A DNA stretch of 64,000 nucleotides from Ectopseudomonas alcaliphila (GTDB lineage Bacteria > Pseudomonadota > Gammaproteobacteria > Pseudomonadales > Pseudomonadaceae): assembly GCF_900101755.1 (NCBI RefSeq), contig NZ_FNAE01000003.1:400715-464714 (forward strand), written 5' to 3'. Numbering within the stretch: position 1 is the first letter of the stretch; each line of letters starts with the position of its first letter. The position numbers and the translations under genes were made by a program. The notes under the pieces are model-generated. The model did no database searches. It was not told where the DNA came from and was given only the letters and a program-made list of their open reading frames with translations. Positions 61,352-64,000 of the stretch are shown here, one piece after another.

Positions 61352-61367
61352 GTGAGGCAGGTCACAG
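61352..61367. promoter_or_regulatory. CRP/Vfr-type binding site
   Basis: TGTGAGGCAGGTCACA matches the CRP consensus TGTGA-N6-TCACA at all ten positions. The inner CAGG also agrees partly with the Pseudomonas Vfr consensus. It lies between the two TGGCGGA palindromes. Confidence 0.6.
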
Positions 61368-61390
61368 CCCTTTCCACACGTCAGGCAGGC

Positions 61391-61406
61391 TGGCGGAATT
61401 TCGCCA
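61391..61406. promoter_or_regulatory. 16-bp palindrome, proximal site
   Basis: TGGCGGAATTTCGCCA is related to the distal palindrome (TGGCGGA and CGCCA arms conserved). It ends four bases before the -24 element. Confidence 0.5.
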
Positions 61407-61409
61407 CAC

Positions 61410-61425
61410 TGGCATAAGCCTTGCG
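61410..61425 (+). promoter_or_regulatory. Sigma-54 (-24/-12) promoter of dctP
   Basis: TGGCATAAGCCTTGCG fits TGGCAY-R-N4-TTGC-W with exact GG-to-GC spacing; only the last base departs from consensus. C4-dicarboxylate TRAP genes in Pseudomonas are known RpoN/DctD targets, so the context supports it. The start site would be about 61437, 110 bases before the ATG. Confidence 0.6.
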
Positions 61426-61504
61426 ATGGTATGTCGCCAGCTTCGCTCACGGCATGGTGTCCATCAGCGCCTGAGCGACCGCCAAAGTGACCAACACGAA
61501 GTAG

Positions 61505-62554
<1,050 letters not shown>

Positions 62555-62602
62555 CCCACAGTCGGCATGGCGGTTTTCCGCCATGCCGACTGATTGCTCC
62601 TC

Positions 62603-64000
62603 TCACTTACTGGCCGGCTGCTGGTGCAGTCGCTCAACCTGCCAGCCGCCGCCCAGGGCAGCGATCAACTGCACACTGGCCGTCAGCCGGCTACCCAACA
62701 GCGTGAGATTGGTACGTTCATTGTTCAGCGCGGTGGCCTGTACGGTGACCACGCTGTTGTAGTCGACGGTACCGGCGCGGTACTGGTTCTCGATCAGACG
62801 CAGCGACTCGCGCGCCGCATCCAGCGCCTCCTGCTGCACCCCGCTCTCCTGCTCCAGCACGCGCAGCTGCACCAGGTAATCCTCCACTTCACGGAAACTG
62901 TCCAACACGGCCTGGCGATATTGCGCCACGGTCTGGTCATAGGCCGCCTCGGTGCGTTCCAGCTCCGCACGCCGCGCGCCACCGTCGAACAGAGTCAGTG
63001 CCAGTTGCGGGCCGAGCGACCAGAAGCGGTTGGGCACCTCGATCCAGTCGGCGAAGCTGCTGCCACGATAGCCACCGCTGGCCGAGATACTCAGGTCCGG
63101 GAACCAGGCCGCCTCCGCTACGCCGATCTGCGCGTTGGCTGCCATCACCCGGCGTTCGGCGGCAGCAACGTCGGGGCGACGTTCGAGCAGTTGCGAAGGC
63201 AGCGCCACTGGCACCTCGGGCAACTCCGGCAGGCTCTCGCGCGGTGCGATGGACAGCTCGGCCGGACTGACGCCGACCAGCACGGCAATCGCATGCTCGA
63301 GCTGCGCGCGCTGCCATTGAAGATCGATGGCTTGCGCCTCGGTGCTCTTGAGCTGAGTGGTGGCCTGAGTCACGTCGGATTTGGGCACGATACCGGCCCG
63401 ATATTGGTTCTCGGTCAGACGCAACGAGCGCGCGTAAGCCGCTACGGTGGCGTCGAGCAGGCGCTTCTGCTCATCGAGGATGCGCAGTTGCAGGTAGTTC
63501 TGCACCAGCTCGCCCTGCAGGCTCAGGCGTGCTGCGGCCAGGTCGGCAGCGCTGGCATCGAATTCGGCGCGACTGGCCTCCAGACCACGGCGCAGCTTGC
63601 CCCAGAGATCCAGCTCCCAGGCTGCGTTGAGGCTGAGGTCATAACTCTTGGAAATGCTTGACGCTCCAGAACCGCTGACGGTGACACCATCGGCGGTACG
63701 GATGGTGCTGTCACCACCACCCTGCCCGGCCCGAGTCACCCCGGCGCTGCCAGACAGGGTCGGATAGAAACTGGCCCGCGCACCGCGTACCAACGCCCGC
63801 GCCTGGCGGTACTGGGCCTCGGCGGCCGCCAGGTTCTGGTTGGACAGCTGCAGGCGCTCGACCAGGGCATTGAGTTCGGCGTCACCGTACAGCGCCCACC
63901 AATTGCCGCGCTCCAGGGCGTCTGCCGGCACGGCCGCCTTCCAGCCGTCGACCTGCTTGAACTGCACAGGCGCCGCCAGTTCTGGGCGCTGATAGTCAGG
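62603..64000 (-). CDS. Outer-membrane efflux factor, NodT/OprM family (5' end outside window)
   Basis: The last 465 or so residues of an RND/MFS-type outer-membrane channel; the N-terminus with the signal peptide and probable lipid-anchor cysteine lies beyond the window. The visible N-part has PDYQRPELAAPVQFK and GNWWALYGDAELNALVERL, typical of NodT-family lipoproteins. Two OEP repeats follow (AWELDLWGKLRRGLEASRAE, ENQYRAGIVPKSDVTQATTQ; QLALTLFDGGARRAELERTE, ENQYRAGTVDYNSVVTVQAT). It would form the trimeric TolC-like exit duct of a pump whose inner-membrane genes presumably lie upstream, outside the window. Confidence 0.92.
   Translation of the reverse strand, partial: PDYQRPELAAPVQFKQVDGWKAAVPADALERGNWWALYGDAELNALVERLQLSNQNLAAAEAQYRQARALVRGARASFYPTLSGSAGVTRAGQGGGDSTIRTADGVTVSGSGASSISKSYDLSLNAAWELDLWGKLRRGLEASRAEFDASAADLAAARLSLQGELVQNYLQLRILDEQKRLLDATVAAYARSLRLTENQYRAGIVPKSDVTQATTQLKSTEAQAIDLQWQRAQLEHAIAVLVGVSPAELSIAPRESLPELPEVPVALPSQLLERRPDVAAAERRVMAANAQIGVAEAAWFPDLSISASGGYRGSSFADWIEVPNRFWSLGPQLALTLFDGGARRAELERTEAAYDQTVAQYRQAVLDSFREVEDYLVQLRVLEQESGVQQEALDAARESLRLIENQYRAGTVDYNSVVTVQATALNNERTNLTLLGSRLTASVQLIAALGGGWQVERLHQQPASK

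Overview
The window is a high-GC gammaproteobacterial chromosome segment from Pseudomonas in the broad sense. The evidence is GacA with a TTG start, the gacA-uvrC-pgsA-tRNA(Gly-Cys-Leu) block, a fused nuoCD in a 13-gene complex I operon, paired dimeric (icd) and monomeric (idh) isocitrate dehydrogenases, and a gene order that closely follows the P. aeruginosa chromosome from gacA to nuoN as I remember it. I cannot name the species. Nearly all of it is core genome; the accessory part is the left edge (1-3.6 kb) plus small inserted repeats.

Layout. 1-3.6 kb: an FNR/ANR-type regulator, a perfect FNR box, two decayed genes (a small heat-shock protein and a DUF2274-like gene of the kind found in conjugative elements), then a hipAB-type toxin-antitoxin pair with three regularly spaced operator-like palindromes. 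3.6-7.6 kb (minus strand): gacA, uvrC, pgsA and tRNA genes Gly, Cys and Leu, plus a separate tRNA-Ser. 7.7-12 kb (plus): a Bax-inhibitor-1 family membrane protein, tusDCBE with a ybiB-like gene, and a glutathionyl-hydroquinone reductase. 12-19.8 kb (minus): cysG, serS, crcB, rarA, lolA, ftsK. 20-26 kb: trxB, aat, bpt and infA (plus), clpA and clpS (minus), cspD (plus); this groups thioredoxin reduction, N-degron tagging (Aat, Bpt) and N-degron proteolysis (ClpS, ClpA). 26-40 kb: icd and idh divergent, NUDIX, mnmA, hflD, an EamA transporter, purB, the ribosomal oxygenase, a GNAT/PLD-like/secretin-N trio, and aceA, so three enzymes of the isocitrate branch point lie within 14 kb. 40-45 kb: a Tat-exported PhoX-type phosphatase, an unknown membrane-anchored coiled-coil protein and a pectinacetylesterase-family hydrolase. 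45.3-60.4 kb: nuoABCDEFGHIJKLMN. 60.5-64 kb: a trans-aconitate methyltransferase-like gene, an orphan TRAP solute-binding protein and an outer-membrane efflux factor cut by the window end.

The most unusual signals are in non-coding DNA. They are: three 14-bp palindromes at exact 42-bp spacing in front of hipA; a 139-bp MITE-like element, palindromic about its own midpoint, inserted between nuoH and nuoI; a dense control region before the orphan dctP gene (sigma-54 -24/-12 promoter, perfect CRP/Vfr-type site, two related 16-bp palindromes 60 bp apart); a 26-bp near-palindrome just upstream of a good aceA promoter; and a candidate PHO box before the PhoX gene. All functional statements are from sequence reading only.
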